NCBI GenBank assembly: GCA_021325255.1
Contig: JAJPHP010000080.1
Coordinates: 88,727 to 152,726 of the forward strand
From: Nitrososphaerota archaeon
Lineage (GTDB): Archaea > Thermoproteota > Nitrososphaeria > Nitrososphaerales > CADDZS01
DNA length: 64,000 nt
Direction: 5' to 3'
In this document: in pieces, positions 23,652-33,362 of the stretch
Layout: every line of letters starts with the position of its first letter
Numbering within the stretch: position 1 is the stretch's first letter
The notes under the pieces: generated by a model
The model's input: the letters and a program-made list of their open reading frames with translations, nothing else
Told to the model about the DNA's origin: nothing
The model's database searches: none
Made by a program: the position numbers and the translations under genes

Positions 23652-25346
23652 ATGAAAATACAAGTGGTAAAACTATCTGGATCGCAGTCGCTAATCAAGG
23701 CACTCCAAAATGAAGGGGCGAACGTACTTTTTGGAATGCCAGGGGGAGCAAATCTTCCTATCTACGATGAGCTGTCAAAGTCGGAGATAAGGCATATACT
23801 TGTCAGGCATGAGCAGCTCGCAGCGCACATGGCCGACGGTTTTGCACGCGTGTCCAGGAGGCCGGGCGTCTGCCTTGCGACTTCGGGTCCAGGTGCTACA
23901 AATCTTGTTACTGGGATTGCCACCGCCTACATGGACTCGATCCCCATGGTTGCGATCACCGGACAAGTAGCCACAACAAGCATAGGAAAGGACGCCTTCC
24001 AAGAGTGCGATATTGTCGGCGTCGCAAGTCCAGTCACAAAGTATGCGTTCCAGCCAACCGACCCAGCGACGATTCCCAGTACGGTAAAGAAGGCATTTTA
24101 CATTGCAGCATCAGGTCGCCCCGGCCCCGTACTGATTGACATTCCAAAGGACACGCAGACCGCAGAGGCGGAAACCCAGTTTCCCGACACCGTGAGAATC
24201 AGAGGATACAATCCCGTGGTCGTGCCAGATACCCTGCAGATTGAGAAAGCGCTTGACATTATCCTGAAAGCCGAACGGCCCATGATTCTGGCAGGTGGAG
24301 GTGTTGCGATTTCAGGAGCCTACGCTGAACTTCAGGCTCTGGCTGAGGCGCTGATGTGCCCGGTCGCCACTACGTTCAAGGGGAAGGGGGTTTTCAACGA
24401 AACCCACCCGCTCGCTCTCGGCCCCATCGGGATGCATGGTCACATAGAGGCAAACCGCCTAATTCTTGAAGCCGATGTTTTGCTCGCCGTCGGAACGCGC
24501 TTCTCCGACCGCTCCACGGGTAAGGTGAGCGATTTTGTTCCCAAAACAACCGTAATACACATTGACATTGATCCTTCTGAAATTAACAAGAACAAGGCTG
24601 TTGACCTGGGGATCGTGGGAGACGTCAAGGCCTCGCTCAGGGCGCTGCTCGAAGCCTTCATGAGGCGAGCAAGGCGCAACGAAATCAAAAAGTGGTCTGA
24701 AAGATTTCAGGAAGTAAAGGAGAGCTGCAGGAACGAGTGGCACGTCGACATGTCAAAGATATCCGCGATAAGCGTACTGAAAAAACTTAGAGAAGTCCTT
24801 CCTCCCGACGCGCTCGTCACCACAGAAGTAGGCCAATGCCAGATGTGGGCTTCGCTCCACTTCGACGTAATCGAGCCCGGTACCTTCTACAGCTCCACGG
24901 GTCTCGGCACGATGGGCTTTGGGTTTCCTGCCGCCATTGGCGCAAAGGTCGCCGCGCCGAACAGGCCAGTCCTAGACATTGCAGGTGACGGGAGTTTCAA
25001 CATGACCGAGGCCGCACTCGCGACCTCGGTTCTCGACAACATCCCGGTAATCGTCGTAATAATGAACAATACGATGCTCGGGATGGTTGCGCAGTGGCAG
25101 AGGCTGTTCTACGAACGAAGGTATCATGGAGTAAAGCTCTACGGCGTGCCGGATTTTGTCAAATTAGCGGAAGCTTACAGAGCCCAGGGACTACGGGTCC
25201 AATCAATCGACGAGTTTGCAAAGGCGATAAAACTCGGGCTCAGGAGCGACATCGCGACGATAATCGATATCCCGATATCTCCAGAGGAGGACGTCTTCCC
25301 GTTTGTCGTTCCCGGCACAGCACTGAAGGATATGATCGTAGCATGA
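23652..25346 (+). CDS. ilvB: Acetolactate synthase, large (catalytic) subunit
   Basis: 564 residues, the normal length. It condenses two pyruvates to acetolactate (valine, leucine) or pyruvate with 2-oxobutyrate (isoleucine), using thiamine diphosphate. The catalytic Glu54 lies in LVRHEQLAAHMADGFAR. The ThDP-Mg motif is GDGSFNMTEAALATSVLDN followed by NNTMLGMVAQWQ. FAD/ThDP domains are in the usual order. It opens an eleven-gene plus-strand run and overlaps ilvN by 4 nt (ATGA). A leader ORF and hairpin lie upstream. A G-rich sequence (gtgtggggta) before ATG may serve as ribosome binding site. Confidence 0.97.
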   Translation: MKIQVVKLSGSQSLIKALQNEGANVLFGMPGGANLPIYDELSKSEIRHILVRHEQLAAHMADGFARVSRRPGVCLATSGPGATNLVTGIATAYMDSIPMVAITGQVATTSIGKDAFQECDIVGVASPVTKYAFQPTDPATIPSTVKKAFYIAASGRPGPVLIDIPKDTQTAEAETQFPDTVRIRGYNPVVVPDTLQIEKALDIILKAERPMILAGGGVAISGAYAELQALAEALMCPVATTFKGKGVFNETHPLALGPIGMHGHIEANRLILEADVLLAVGTRFSDRSTGKVSDFVPKTTVIHIDIDPSEINKNKAVDLGIVGDVKASLRALLEAFMRRARRNEIKKWSERFQEVKESCRNEWHVDMSKISAISVLKKLREVLPPDALVTTEVGQCQMWASLHFDVIEPGTFYSSTGLGTMGFGFPAAIGAKVAAPNRPVLDIAGDGSFNMTEAALATSVLDNIPVIVVIMNNTMLGMVAQWQRLFYERRYHGVKLYGVPDFVKLAEAYRAQGLRVQSIDEFAKAIKLGLRSDIATIIDIPISPEEDVFPFVVPGTALKDMIVA

Positions 25347-25963
25347 GCAGCGTAGCAACAAAGCCCGTCCCGGCCGCCGAAGCGTCAGATGGATCTAAGA
25401 GTAGCGAAGAGGAAGAAACTTCAATCGGCAGGCAGGCCGGAAGAAGCGCTCTTGAGACTGGCGCAAACGAAAAGAAACAGGCAAGAGACCTAGTCTACGC
25501 GATAGTCGAAAACCAACGCGGTGTCCTGCATAGAATTTCGGGTATGTTCCGCGCTAAGGGCTTTAACATCACGAGCATCTCAATCGGCGAGTCCTCGTCC
25601 CCTGACCTCGCGAGAATGACGATCGTGCCAAAGGGAGACGAGGCCGCTCTGCAGCTTCTGGTAAAGCAACTCCAGAAGATGATTGACGTCATCGAGGTGG
25701 GGACAATCAGGCCTGCGGACGCGATAGAAAGAGAACTTGCACTCGTAAAGTTTGAGACACGCGACATGAAGAGCAAGAACGAGATACTCGAGCTTTCAAA
25801 CAATCTCGGTGCGCGGGCCGTGGACGTGTCTAGGGATTCGCTGGTCGTGGAGTTTACCGCCACCCCAGAGCGAATCGACTACTTCATCAACGAGGCGTCC
25901 AAGTCCGGCGCGATCAAGGAGATTGTGAGAACCGGGCTCACTGCCTTAAGAAAAGGACTGTAG
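25343..25963 (+). CDS. ilvN: Acetolactate synthase, small regulatory subunit
   Basis: 206 residues from ATG 25343, which overlaps the ilvB stop. An N-terminal extension of about 47 residues, low-complexity and Ser/Glu/Ala-rich, precedes the ACT domain (about 49-125: LVYAIVENQRGVLHRISGMF, then GFNITSISIGES) and the C-terminal domain (about 130-206). The ACT domain binds valine to inhibit the holoenzyme. The extension is not in typical IlvN (about 160 residues). A longer start would intrude into ilvB, so the ATGA overlap start is preferred. Confidence 0.95.
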   Translation: MSSVATKPVPAAEASDGSKSSEEEETSIGRQAGRSALETGANEKKQARDLVYAIVENQRGVLHRISGMFRAKGFNITSISIGESSSPDLARMTIVPKGDEAALQLLVKQLQKMIDVIEVGTIRPADAIERELALVKFETRDMKSKNEILELSNNLGARAVDVSRDSLVVEFTATPERIDYFINEASKSGAIKEIVRTGLTALRKGL

Positions 25964-26040
25964 TAGGTCAAGATTAAGGAAAGAATTCTCTGCGCGAATA
26001 GAGAAGAGGATACAGAAAGAGAGAGGAAAAGGGTGCGAAA

Positions 26041-27636
26041 ATGGAAGAGCAAGGCAAAACTATGAAATCGGCGACAGCAGCCGCCCAGGACGTGGTAAAG
26101 GTCCCAAAGAGAAGGGTGAGGATCTTCGACACGACGCTGCGCGACGGAGAGCAGACGCCGGGCGTGTCGCTGACTACCGAGGAAAAGATCGAGATCGCTG
26201 AGGCGCTTGACCAGCTCGGCGTCGACGTGATCGAGGCCGGCTTCCCGATAGTTTCGGAAGGAGAGTTCGCTGCAGTCAAGGCAATCAACAAACTGGGGCT
26301 GCGCTCACAGGTCGCCGCGCTTTCAAGGGTGGATAAGAAGGATATCGATGCCCTAATTTCCTGCGACATTTCATACGGTCACCTCTTCATCGCAACCTCT
26401 GACATTCACCTCCAGTACAAGCTGAAGATGACCCGAGAGCAAGCGCTCCGTGCGGCCATCGAGGGCATAGAGTACGCGCGTGCACACGGGATGAGGGTAG
26501 AGTTCTCGGCCGAGGACGCCACGAGGTCAGACAGAGAATACCTGGCACACGTGCTGGCTGAGGTCTCAAAGCTCGGAGTAGAAAGAATCGACGTGCCCGA
26601 TACCGTGGGCACGATGACGCCGGAGGGCTTTGCGGAGATAATCCAGTTCCTCCGGAGCAGGGTGAATATTCCACTAAGCACCCACTGCCACGATGATTAC
26701 GGGCTAGCGGTTGCAAACAGCTTAGCAGGCGTGATCGCGGGCGCAGACCAATCTCACGTGACGATAAATGGACTAGGGGAGCGCGCCGGAAACGCGTCGT
26801 TAGAGGAGTTCGTAATGGCAATCACGCGGCTCTACAACTACGAGACAAACATCAACACGAAGATGCTCTACTCTACATCTAGACTGGTAGCAAGAGCAAG
26901 CCGGGTACTGGTCCAGCCAAACAAGGCTATAGTCGGGGACAACGCGTTCGGACACGAGTCCGGGATTCACACGCACGGTGTCCTTGTTCTCCCTGCAACC
27001 TACGAGCCAATGGAACCGGAGCTCGTGGGGGCTAAGAGGAGGATCCAGGCTGGAAAGCACGCTGGCTCTCACGGAATTGCAGCTCAGCTGAAATCGCTCG
27101 GAATCGAGGCGACAAACGAGGAAATCAAAAGAGTAGTTCAAAAGGTCAAGATACTGGGCGATATGGGCAAGACTGTAACGGATGTGGACCTGGACAGGAT
27201 CGCACGCGACGTAATCGGCATAGAGCGCAGCATACCCTTCCTCAAGATCACAGACCTCGCCGTGGTAACAGGAATAAACACTGTCCCGACAGCTTCTGTG
27301 AGACTCACGGTCGGAGGAAACCAGATTATCACGGTCGCGGAGACTGGAAACGGGCCGGTGGATGCGGTCGCAAGGGCAATACAGAAGGTCACCGACAGGT
27401 TCACTAAAGTGAAGCTGAAGGAATACCGGCTGGAAGCGATCACGGGCGGAACAAACGCCGACGCCGAAGTGGTGATCAAGGTGGAGGACGAAAATGGGCA
27501 GGTGTCGACGGCCTCCTCTACTGGACCTGACATCATCATGGCGAGCGTCGACGCGATGATAAGTGGGATAAACGAGATTACTCTCAGAAAGTCCCGAAGC
27601 TCACAGCAGAGTGCGAAAATGATTCCTACGCCCTAA
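26041..27636 (+). CDS. leuA: 2-Isopropylmalate synthase
   Basis: 531 residues. It condenses acetyl-CoA with 2-oxoisovalerate, the first step specific to leucine. The N-terminal TIM barrel opens RIFDTTLRDGEQTPGVSLT, with the Arg-Asp pair and metal-binding Asp, and carries STHCHDDYGLAVANSL, the HxH metal site. NGLGERAGNA is the other signature. The C-terminal LeuA dimer domain (about 400-520) provides leucine feedback. A citramalate synthase cannot be excluded from motif alone, but the paralogue encoded at 31434-33350 looks more like CimA. It follows ilvN by 77 nt. Confidence 0.92.
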   Translation: MEEQGKTMKSATAAAQDVVKVPKRRVRIFDTTLRDGEQTPGVSLTTEEKIEIAEALDQLGVDVIEAGFPIVSEGEFAAVKAINKLGLRSQVAALSRVDKKDIDALISCDISYGHLFIATSDIHLQYKLKMTREQALRAAIEGIEYARAHGMRVEFSAEDATRSDREYLAHVLAEVSKLGVERIDVPDTVGTMTPEGFAEIIQFLRSRVNIPLSTHCHDDYGLAVANSLAGVIAGADQSHVTINGLGERAGNASLEEFVMAITRLYNYETNINTKMLYSTSRLVARASRVLVQPNKAIVGDNAFGHESGIHTHGVLVLPATYEPMEPELVGAKRRIQAGKHAGSHGIAAQLKSLGIEATNEEIKRVVQKVKILGDMGKTVTDVDLDRIARDVIGIERSIPFLKITDLAVVTGINTVPTASVRLTVGGNQIITVAETGNGPVDAVARAIQKVTDRFTKVKLKEYRLEAITGGTNADAEVVIKVEDENGQVSTASSTGPDIIMASVDAMISGINEITLRKSRSSQQSAKMIPTP

Positions 27637-27726
27637 ATCGACTCGCATGCAAAGTCGGTCTATAAACGCAAAAAGACGAAGAAAAAAGTAACAGAAGAAG
27701 GAAAAGGAGTGTAATACGCAGGGGAG

Positions 27727-29046
27727 TTGCCGCGCGCTTACAGAGTTTCATTCATCGAAGGAGACGGAATCGGCCCAGAGATACTTTCGGCGAGCAGATC
27801 TGTCCTCGAAACTCTCAGCGAATGCTTCAACCTGAACTTCGAGTTCATCGCGACGCCGGCCGGTGATCGAGCCCTGGCGAAGACAGGTGAGGCTCTCCCT
27901 AGGGAGAGCTTCATCGCGATAAAAGAGTCCGATGTCTGCCTCAAGGCTCCCGTCGGTGAAACCGCAAAGGAGACGATTCTCAAGATACGCCAAGACTTGG
28001 ACCTCTACGCAAACATCCGCCCCGCGCGGAATTACGTGTTTGTCGAGAGCAGGTTCAAGAACGTTGATCTCGTAATTGTGCGGGAGAACACCGAGGACAT
28101 CTACGTGGGAAGGGAGTTCGAAGAGCATGACGGAAAGAGGGCGACCGCACTCAAAGTCACGACTGAAAAAGCGAGTAAAAGAATCGCGAAGGTGGCTTTT
28201 GAAATGGCAGCCTCACGCCAAGTAAACAGAGAAAGGGAGGAGAAGCGAGACGACAGCGACTCGTATTACTCGCAATCCGCTCGCACTGATGCATACCTGA
28301 TATCGGATGAGAAAAGACAACAACCGGAAATTCCCGGTAGAGGCGTCGGCCGAAACTTCCCTAGCGTGACATGCGTGCACAAGTCCAACGTCTTGCCAAA
28401 GACAGACGGGCTCTTTGTAAAGAGCTGCACCGTCGTCGCTGAGGGGTATCCTTCGATAAAATTTTCCACAATGTATGTTGACACAGCGGCGATGTCGCTC
28501 GTCAGGAACCCAGAGTCCTTCGACGTGATAGTGACGTCAAATATGTACGGCGACATTCTGTCTGACGAGGCCTCTCAGGTCGTGGGTGGCCTTGGCATCG
28601 CGGCCTCGGCGAATCTGGGAGACGGATTTGCCCTCTTTGAGCCGGTTCACGGCTGTGCGCCAGACATTGCGGGAAAGGGGATCGCAAACCCCATTTCGAT
28701 GATATTCACTGCGAAGATGATGCTCGACTGGCTCGGAACTAAGAGATCCGATGAAAACTGCCTCGCAGCCTCGCTCGCAATAGATCGAGCAGTGTCCGCA
28801 GTTGGCGCAAGAGGAGTCCTCACTCCAGACATCGGCGGGGCATCGAGCACTGCGGAGGTAACCAGGGAAATTTGCAGCGAGATCCGAGAGATGTACGGCG
28901 AAGATGGGGAGCGAGTAAGAGGTATGACGAAAAAAGGTTCAGGCATGCGTGCGGGAAGACAAGGAGAAGAATCGCGCCCAATTGGTGAGGTTGTCGGTTT
29001 AGAAAACAGCAATCGAAAGGATGTGTTGTTGAAGAAAAAATGGTAG
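27727..29046 (+). CDS. leuB: 3-Isopropylmalate dehydrogenase with an unusual insertion
   Basis: 439 residues, against about 340-350 in typical LeuB. It oxidatively decarboxylates 3-isopropylmalate. Motifs: EGDGIGPEIL, LKAPVGET, LDLYANIRPARNY, RENTEDIYVGRE, SNMYGDILSDEASQVVGG and EPVHGCAPDIAGKGIANP. About 47 residues (166-212, rich in Arg, Glu, Asp, Ser) are inserted between the helix FEMAASRQ and the strand VTCVHKSNVLPKTDGLF, and the C-terminus is extended by about 40 residues. The active-site Lys (in VHKSNV) is kept. TTG 27727 starts it. It overlaps ilvE by 7 nt (ATGGTAG). Confidence 0.9.
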   Translation: MPRAYRVSFIEGDGIGPEILSASRSVLETLSECFNLNFEFIATPAGDRALAKTGEALPRESFIAIKESDVCLKAPVGETAKETILKIRQDLDLYANIRPARNYVFVESRFKNVDLVIVRENTEDIYVGREFEEHDGKRATALKVTTEKASKRIAKVAFEMAASRQVNREREEKRDDSDSYYSQSARTDAYLISDEKRQQPEIPGRGVGRNFPSVTCVHKSNVLPKTDGLFVKSCTVVAEGYPSIKFSTMYVDTAAMSLVRNPESFDVIVTSNMYGDILSDEASQVVGGLGIAASANLGDGFALFEPVHGCAPDIAGKGIANPISMIFTAKMMLDWLGTKRSDENCLAASLAIDRAVSAVGARGVLTPDIGGASSTAEVTREICSEIREMYGEDGERVRGMTKKGSGMRAGRQGEESRPIGEVVGLENSNRKDVLLKKKW

Positions 29047-30011
29047 TCGAGTTAGAGCAGGCTTCGATGGAACAATCCAACAAAGTAAAGCCGGAGATTC
29101 AGAAGACAAAGTACGTGTGGATGAACGGCAAGCTGGTCGGATGGGACGAGGCGACCGTCCCCGTCATGACCCACGCGCTTCACTACGGCACGGGTGTCTT
29201 CGAGGGAATAAGGGGATACGGGACCAACGGGAACCTCAACCTCTTCAGGTTGCGTGATCACTTTGAGAGGTTGATCAACTCCGCAAAGATATGCGACATT
29301 GAAACAAAGTACACAGCTGACGAGCTGAGCGAGGCATGCGTCATGCTGCTCAGGTCCATCGAGATGAAGGACGATTGCTACATCCGTCCGATTATCTTTG
29401 TAGGATTTTCTGGAATAAACCTGGGATTCATCAACTACCCTGTTGAGGCGGCCATCCTAGCTTTTCCATTCAAGCACTACTTTGGCAAGCCGGGCCTTGA
29501 TGTTTGCATCTCGACTTGGACGAGGCTCTACGATCCTGTGACCCCACCGATGGCAAAGATCTGCGGGAACTACGTGAACTCTGTGTTTGCAAAGAGGGAA
29601 GCGGCGAAGAACGGCTATGACGAAGCGATAATGCTCAATGTGGAGGGGAAGGTTTCGGAAGGGACTGGCGAGAACATATTCGTGGTAAAGAAAGGCAAGA
29701 TGTACACCCCGCCGATTGGTGCGTCAATCCTTGACGGTATCACCAGAAATACGGTGATGGAACTTGCGAAGGAGGTCGTTGGAATTGAAGTGGTCGAAAG
29801 AGACATTGCAAGGTCGGAGCTCTACACCGCTGATGAAGTCTTCCTGACCGGAACAGCGGCGGGCATCGCGCCGGTGTTGTCGATAGATCGACGCAAGGTG
29901 GCAAAGGGGACCGTGGGCCCGCTGACGAGAGATCTCGGAGAGGCCTACAATGCGCTAGTCATGGGAAGAATGAACTATGGTCACGACGACTGGGTGACCA
30001 AGGTATACTGA
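29040..30011 (+). CDS. ilvE: Branched-chain amino acid aminotransferase
   Basis: 323 residues, fold-type IV PLP enzyme. It transfers the amino group of glutamate to the keto acids of Val, Leu and Ile. It starts with a short extension, then YVWMNGKLVGWDEATVPVMTHALHYGTGVFEGIRGY. The catalytic Lys lies in MAKICGNYVNSVFAKREA, and EGTGENIFVV and TGTAAGIAPV are the cofactor phosphate and substrate loops. It overlaps leuB and precedes ilvC, so the final Val/Leu/Ile step is co-transcribed. The first ATG (29040) is used; an in-frame ATG at 29067 is an alternative. Confidence 0.96.
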   Translation: MVVELEQASMEQSNKVKPEIQKTKYVWMNGKLVGWDEATVPVMTHALHYGTGVFEGIRGYGTNGNLNLFRLRDHFERLINSAKICDIETKYTADELSEACVMLLRSIEMKDDCYIRPIIFVGFSGINLGFINYPVEAAILAFPFKHYFGKPGLDVCISTWTRLYDPVTPPMAKICGNYVNSVFAKREAAKNGYDEAIMLNVEGKVSEGTGENIFVVKKGKMYTPPIGASILDGITRNTVMELAKEVVGIEVVERDIARSELYTADEVFLTGTAAGIAPVLSIDRRKVAKGTVGPLTRDLGEAYNALVMGRMNYGHDDWVTKVY

Positions 30012-30049
30012 GAGAGCGAGAATTTGTTTTTGGAGTGATCGAGAAGAAA

Positions 30050-31282
30050 ATGATGATGAGTAACCAGGAAGAAGAGAGGAAGCAGCAAGTAGCAGCAACC
30101 GAAGGAGCCGCAAAAGCGATCTACGACGACGATGTCACCTCGACGCAGGTCAAAAAGAACGAAGTAATCGCGGTACTCGGTTACGGAATCCAGGGCAGGG
30201 CTCAGGCGAGCAACCTTAGCGATTCTGGGTTCAGAGTCGTGGTCGGCCTGCGCAAGGGGGGGAAATCATGGGACCTAGCAAAGAGCGACGGACACAAGGT
30301 GATGGACGTCGTGGAAGCCGCGAAGGCGGCGGACATTATCCACATGCTCGTCCCGGACATGGTTCAGGGTGATGTTTACAGGGAAATCGAACCGTACGTG
30401 ACGCCTGGAAAGGCGCTCAGCTTCTCGCACGGGGCAGCAATACACTGGGGTTGGATCAAATCACCTCCGGGTGTTGACGTATTCATGGTAGCTCCGAAGG
30501 CGCCGGGACAGAGGGTCAGGGAGGTCTACCTCCAAGGATTCGGCACACCATCGATCGTCGCAGTGCACCAGGATGCGACGGGCAGAGCTTGGGACAGGAC
30601 GCTGGAGCTTGCCAAGGGGATTGGAAGTACAAGAGCCGGAGTCATCAAGACCACGTTCAAGGAGGAGACCGAGAGCGATTGGTTCGGAGAGCAGGTCGAC
30701 CTCTGCGGAGGGGTTGATCGCCTAATTAGAAAGGCGTTCGAGGTTCTCGTCGAGAACGGCTACCAGCCGGAGATCGCGTACTTTGAGTGCCTGCACGAGC
30801 TCAAGCTCATAGTGGATCTTATCCAGAGGTACGGTATCTCTGGGATGTACAGGGGAGTCAGCGAGACTGCGAGGTTCGGAGGGCTCACGGTGGGAGGCAA
30901 TGTGATCAACGAGGAGACGAAAGAACGGATGCGCAGCGCTCTCAGGGATATCCAGTCCGGAGCTTTCGCTGACCGGTGGGTCAACGCCTACAAGAACGAA
31001 CAGGCTCGAGCCTTTGAGAAGTACATGGACGAACTGGATGCTCACCCGATAGAGCAGGTCGGAAGAAGACTAAGGCGCATGATGTGGCCGGAGGATGCCC
31101 TGCAATCGCAATCGTCGAAGGTAGCGAGCTGGTCAAAGCTTCAGCAGCAGCACGGTGAGAGGAAGGGTGGCGCAATAACAAGAAAGAGTGGCAAAGCTAC
31201 CTCTTCGTCGCGCGCTGTGGCGAGCAAGAAGACGCAGAGGAAGCAGCGAAGGAAAACTACTACGACGAGGGGCAGAAAGTAA
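30050..31282 (+). CDS. ilvC: Ketol-acid reductoisomerase with a basic C-terminal tail
   Basis: 410 residues from ATG 30050; family proteins are about 330. It converts acetolactate to dihydroxyisovalerate using NAD(P)H and Mg. The Rossmann motif is GYGIQGRAQASNL, and the loop LRKGGKSWDLAKSDG keeps Ser, suggesting NADPH preference. The metal/substrate site includes DLCGGVDRLI and FECLHELKLIVDLI. The last 58 residues (31106-31282) follow the catalytic domain MMWPEDAL. They contain 10 Lys, 8 Arg and one Glu (KKTQRKQRRKTTTTRGRK), unlike any standard KARI. This tail could bind nucleic acid or the membrane. Confidence 0.95.
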   Translation: MMMSNQEEERKQQVAATEGAAKAIYDDDVTSTQVKKNEVIAVLGYGIQGRAQASNLSDSGFRVVVGLRKGGKSWDLAKSDGHKVMDVVEAAKAADIIHMLVPDMVQGDVYREIEPYVTPGKALSFSHGAAIHWGWIKSPPGVDVFMVAPKAPGQRVREVYLQGFGTPSIVAVHQDATGRAWDRTLELAKGIGSTRAGVIKTTFKEETESDWFGEQVDLCGGVDRLIRKAFEVLVENGYQPEIAYFECLHELKLIVDLIQRYGISGMYRGVSETARFGGLTVGGNVINEETKERMRSALRDIQSGAFADRWVNAYKNEQARAFEKYMDELDAHPIEQVGRRLRRMMWPEDALQSQSSKVASWSKLQQQHGERKGGAITRKSGKATSSSRAVASKKTQRKQRRKTTTTRGRK

Positions 31283-31433
31283 GGCTAGTAACCAATCACA
31301 AACACGCGCCACAGAAAAGAGACACGCAAAGTGGCAATCTTTCTACACTCTTCGTGCGTGCTTTCTCATTCCCGCAGGCGTGTGTGCGTTGGCGTCCAAG
31401 CAAGAACAGAAGGAAATGTGAAGAAACGGGCCA

Positions 31434-33350
31434 ATGGTAAAAAACTCGAAGGAAGGCAACCGGGCAAAAGCCACTGGAGATCAAGAGGGTAACAGTGGCA
31501 CGAGCTCTCCGCGTCCTGCCTATTCCAAGATAGAGATACTTGATGCCACACTCAGGGAAAGAACCTTCGGCGTCTCGTTTGCGCTTGGAGAAAAGCTCTC
31601 GATTGCCAGCATGCTTGATTCGCTTGGCGTCGATTTCATCGAGTATGCCCTACCAAAGAATGCAAGCGGACGGGAAGGTGCGTCTTCTTCTGCTGCTACC
31701 AGTTTTTCAAATCAACTTTCATCGGTTTTAAGGCGGGGAACTCAGGCTATCCTGCAATACTCCGAGAATGCACCTTCTGCTCGAGATGATGCTAATGAAG
31801 GCAAGACGCAAGTTGGCGAAGAGAATGGCGACGAAAATCATGGATCGTCGATTCCCTCAAGTATAGTCAGCGTCAGGGCAGACTGCTGGAGGTCGCATCT
31901 GATAGAGCCGTTCTCGCATAGAAGAATCGATCCAGACGAAAATCTGAGGAAACTAAAATCCAGGATTTCGGCGCTTGGAGAAGCGCATGGAAAGGACGTC
32001 TTCTTCTCCGCGGATCACTTTTTTGACGGTTATTCTGAAGATTCTGTTTACGCCCTATCAATAATCAAGGCAGCCGCGGAGGCGGGTGCTTCCAGAGTCG
32101 TGCTTTGCGACTCGAGAGGCATCGCCACGCCAGATCAAGTGGCAAAAGCTGTGAAACTCGTCGTAAGTAATCTGTCGAATGAGCATGAAGAAATCCTGGT
32201 TGGGATATGCGCGCACAACGACTGCGGCCTGGCCGTTGCAAATACGCTTGCTGCTGTTAGCGCTGGTGCAAAGCATGTCCAGTGCACAATCAACGGGCTT
32301 GGCGAGCGCGCCGGATGCGCGGACCTTTGCCAAGTCCTCCCCCTGCTCAATTTGAGACTCGGATACACGACGCTCAACTCGCCTCTCCCAAAGGAACGGC
32401 AGCTCCTATCACTGAGGGCGCTTTCAAGGAAGGTCTCTGACGTTTCGGGCATCGTATCGTCGCAGAGACCATTTGTGGGAGAAAGAGCATTCGCACACAG
32501 CGACCCATCCCATGTCGCTTCTGTTTCCTACAGCCCCGACACTTACGAGACTATCAATCCTGCCTTCGTGGGCAACGCGAGGAAGATGGGAGTCGACGAC
32601 GCATCCCTAATCCTCGGCGAGATGTGGGAGCTAGGGCTTTACTCAAAGGAAAGGGAGGCGGTGGCGAGCAATGTGATCGCGAAGATGAACGATCTCGAAG
32701 CTCGTGGCTACAAATTCGATGACGCAAAAGCGAGCGTCCATCTGCTCATCCTTGACACCCTAGAAGTTGAGATTCAGCCTTTCCAAGTACTTCGATGGGA
32801 GACGAGCACGATAAGCAAGGTTGGCGCCCAGCCCGAGGTCAATGGTACAATCGAGGTTGCAATCGAAGAAGGTCATGGAGAGGACAAGAAGATGAAAAAC
32901 GTTATCGCCTCGGCAAAGGGAGTCGGCCCTATACACGCTATCGACCTCGCCCTAAGAAGGGCACTCGAGAGCGAATTTCCTGAACTCAAGGATCTCAAAC
33001 TCATCAGCTATTCGCTGAACATCGTAGACTCTCTTAACGGGACGGCCGCGGCGGCAAGGGCTAGAACAGAATTCGCAGATCGGGGGCCTTCACAGGTCGA
33101 CAACATGTCGATGAGCGGTTCTCTTTCACCCGCCGAGGCAAACGCATCTTCGTCGGAGTCTCCTGGTACACCGGCCGCCAGCTCTATGACTTGGGCGACC
33201 ACGGCCGTTTCGGATGACGTGCTAGATGCGAGCATACGAGCTTTGATTGACGGCTATAGATACAAGCTGATTTTCAAGAGCAGCAGCGCGAGGTTCGCGC
33301 TACCTGACTGGAAAGTTGCGCTGAGTTGGAGATACTCTGAGAGGTGCTAG
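31434..33350 (+). CDS. cimA: LeuA/CimA-family synthase, probably citramalate synthase, with an altered metal site
   Basis: 638 residues. Features of the long CimA type are DHFFDGYSEDSVYALSI, VLCDSRGIATPDQV, INGLGERAGCADL, RPFVGERAFAHSDPSHVASV and VGNARKMGV. CimA joins pyruvate and acetyl-CoA for isoleucine. The metal ligands differ from LeuA: the usual RD is Arg41-Glu42 (Glu also occurs in homocitrate synthases), and the first His of HxH is Cys259 (GICAHNDCG). Low-complexity inserts lie at about 112-142 and 575-605. The pairing with LeuA in one operon supports a citramalate role, but catalysis with Cys259 is uncertain. ATG 31434. Confidence 0.8.
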   Translation: MVKNSKEGNRAKATGDQEGNSGTSSPRPAYSKIEILDATLRERTFGVSFALGEKLSIASMLDSLGVDFIEYALPKNASGREGASSSAATSFSNQLSSVLRRGTQAILQYSENAPSARDDANEGKTQVGEENGDENHGSSIPSSIVSVRADCWRSHLIEPFSHRRIDPDENLRKLKSRISALGEAHGKDVFFSADHFFDGYSEDSVYALSIIKAAAEAGASRVVLCDSRGIATPDQVAKAVKLVVSNLSNEHEEILVGICAHNDCGLAVANTLAAVSAGAKHVQCTINGLGERAGCADLCQVLPLLNLRLGYTTLNSPLPKERQLLSLRALSRKVSDVSGIVSSQRPFVGERAFAHSDPSHVASVSYSPDTYETINPAFVGNARKMGVDDASLILGEMWELGLYSKEREAVASNVIAKMNDLEARGYKFDDAKASVHLLILDTLEVEIQPFQVLRWETSTISKVGAQPEVNGTIEVAIEEGHGEDKKMKNVIASAKGVGPIHAIDLALRRALESEFPELKDLKLISYSLNIVDSLNGTAAAARARTEFADRGPSQVDNMSMSGSLSPAEANASSSESPGTPAASSMTWATTAVSDDVLDASIRALIDGYRYKLIFKSSSARFALPDWKVALSWRYSERC

Positions 33351-33362
33351 GGGTTAGAAGAT

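Noticed and set aside
26387..26821. Minus-strand open frame inside leuA
   Set aside because: Arg/Ser-rich antisense of a conserved enzyme region, with no protein-like pattern.
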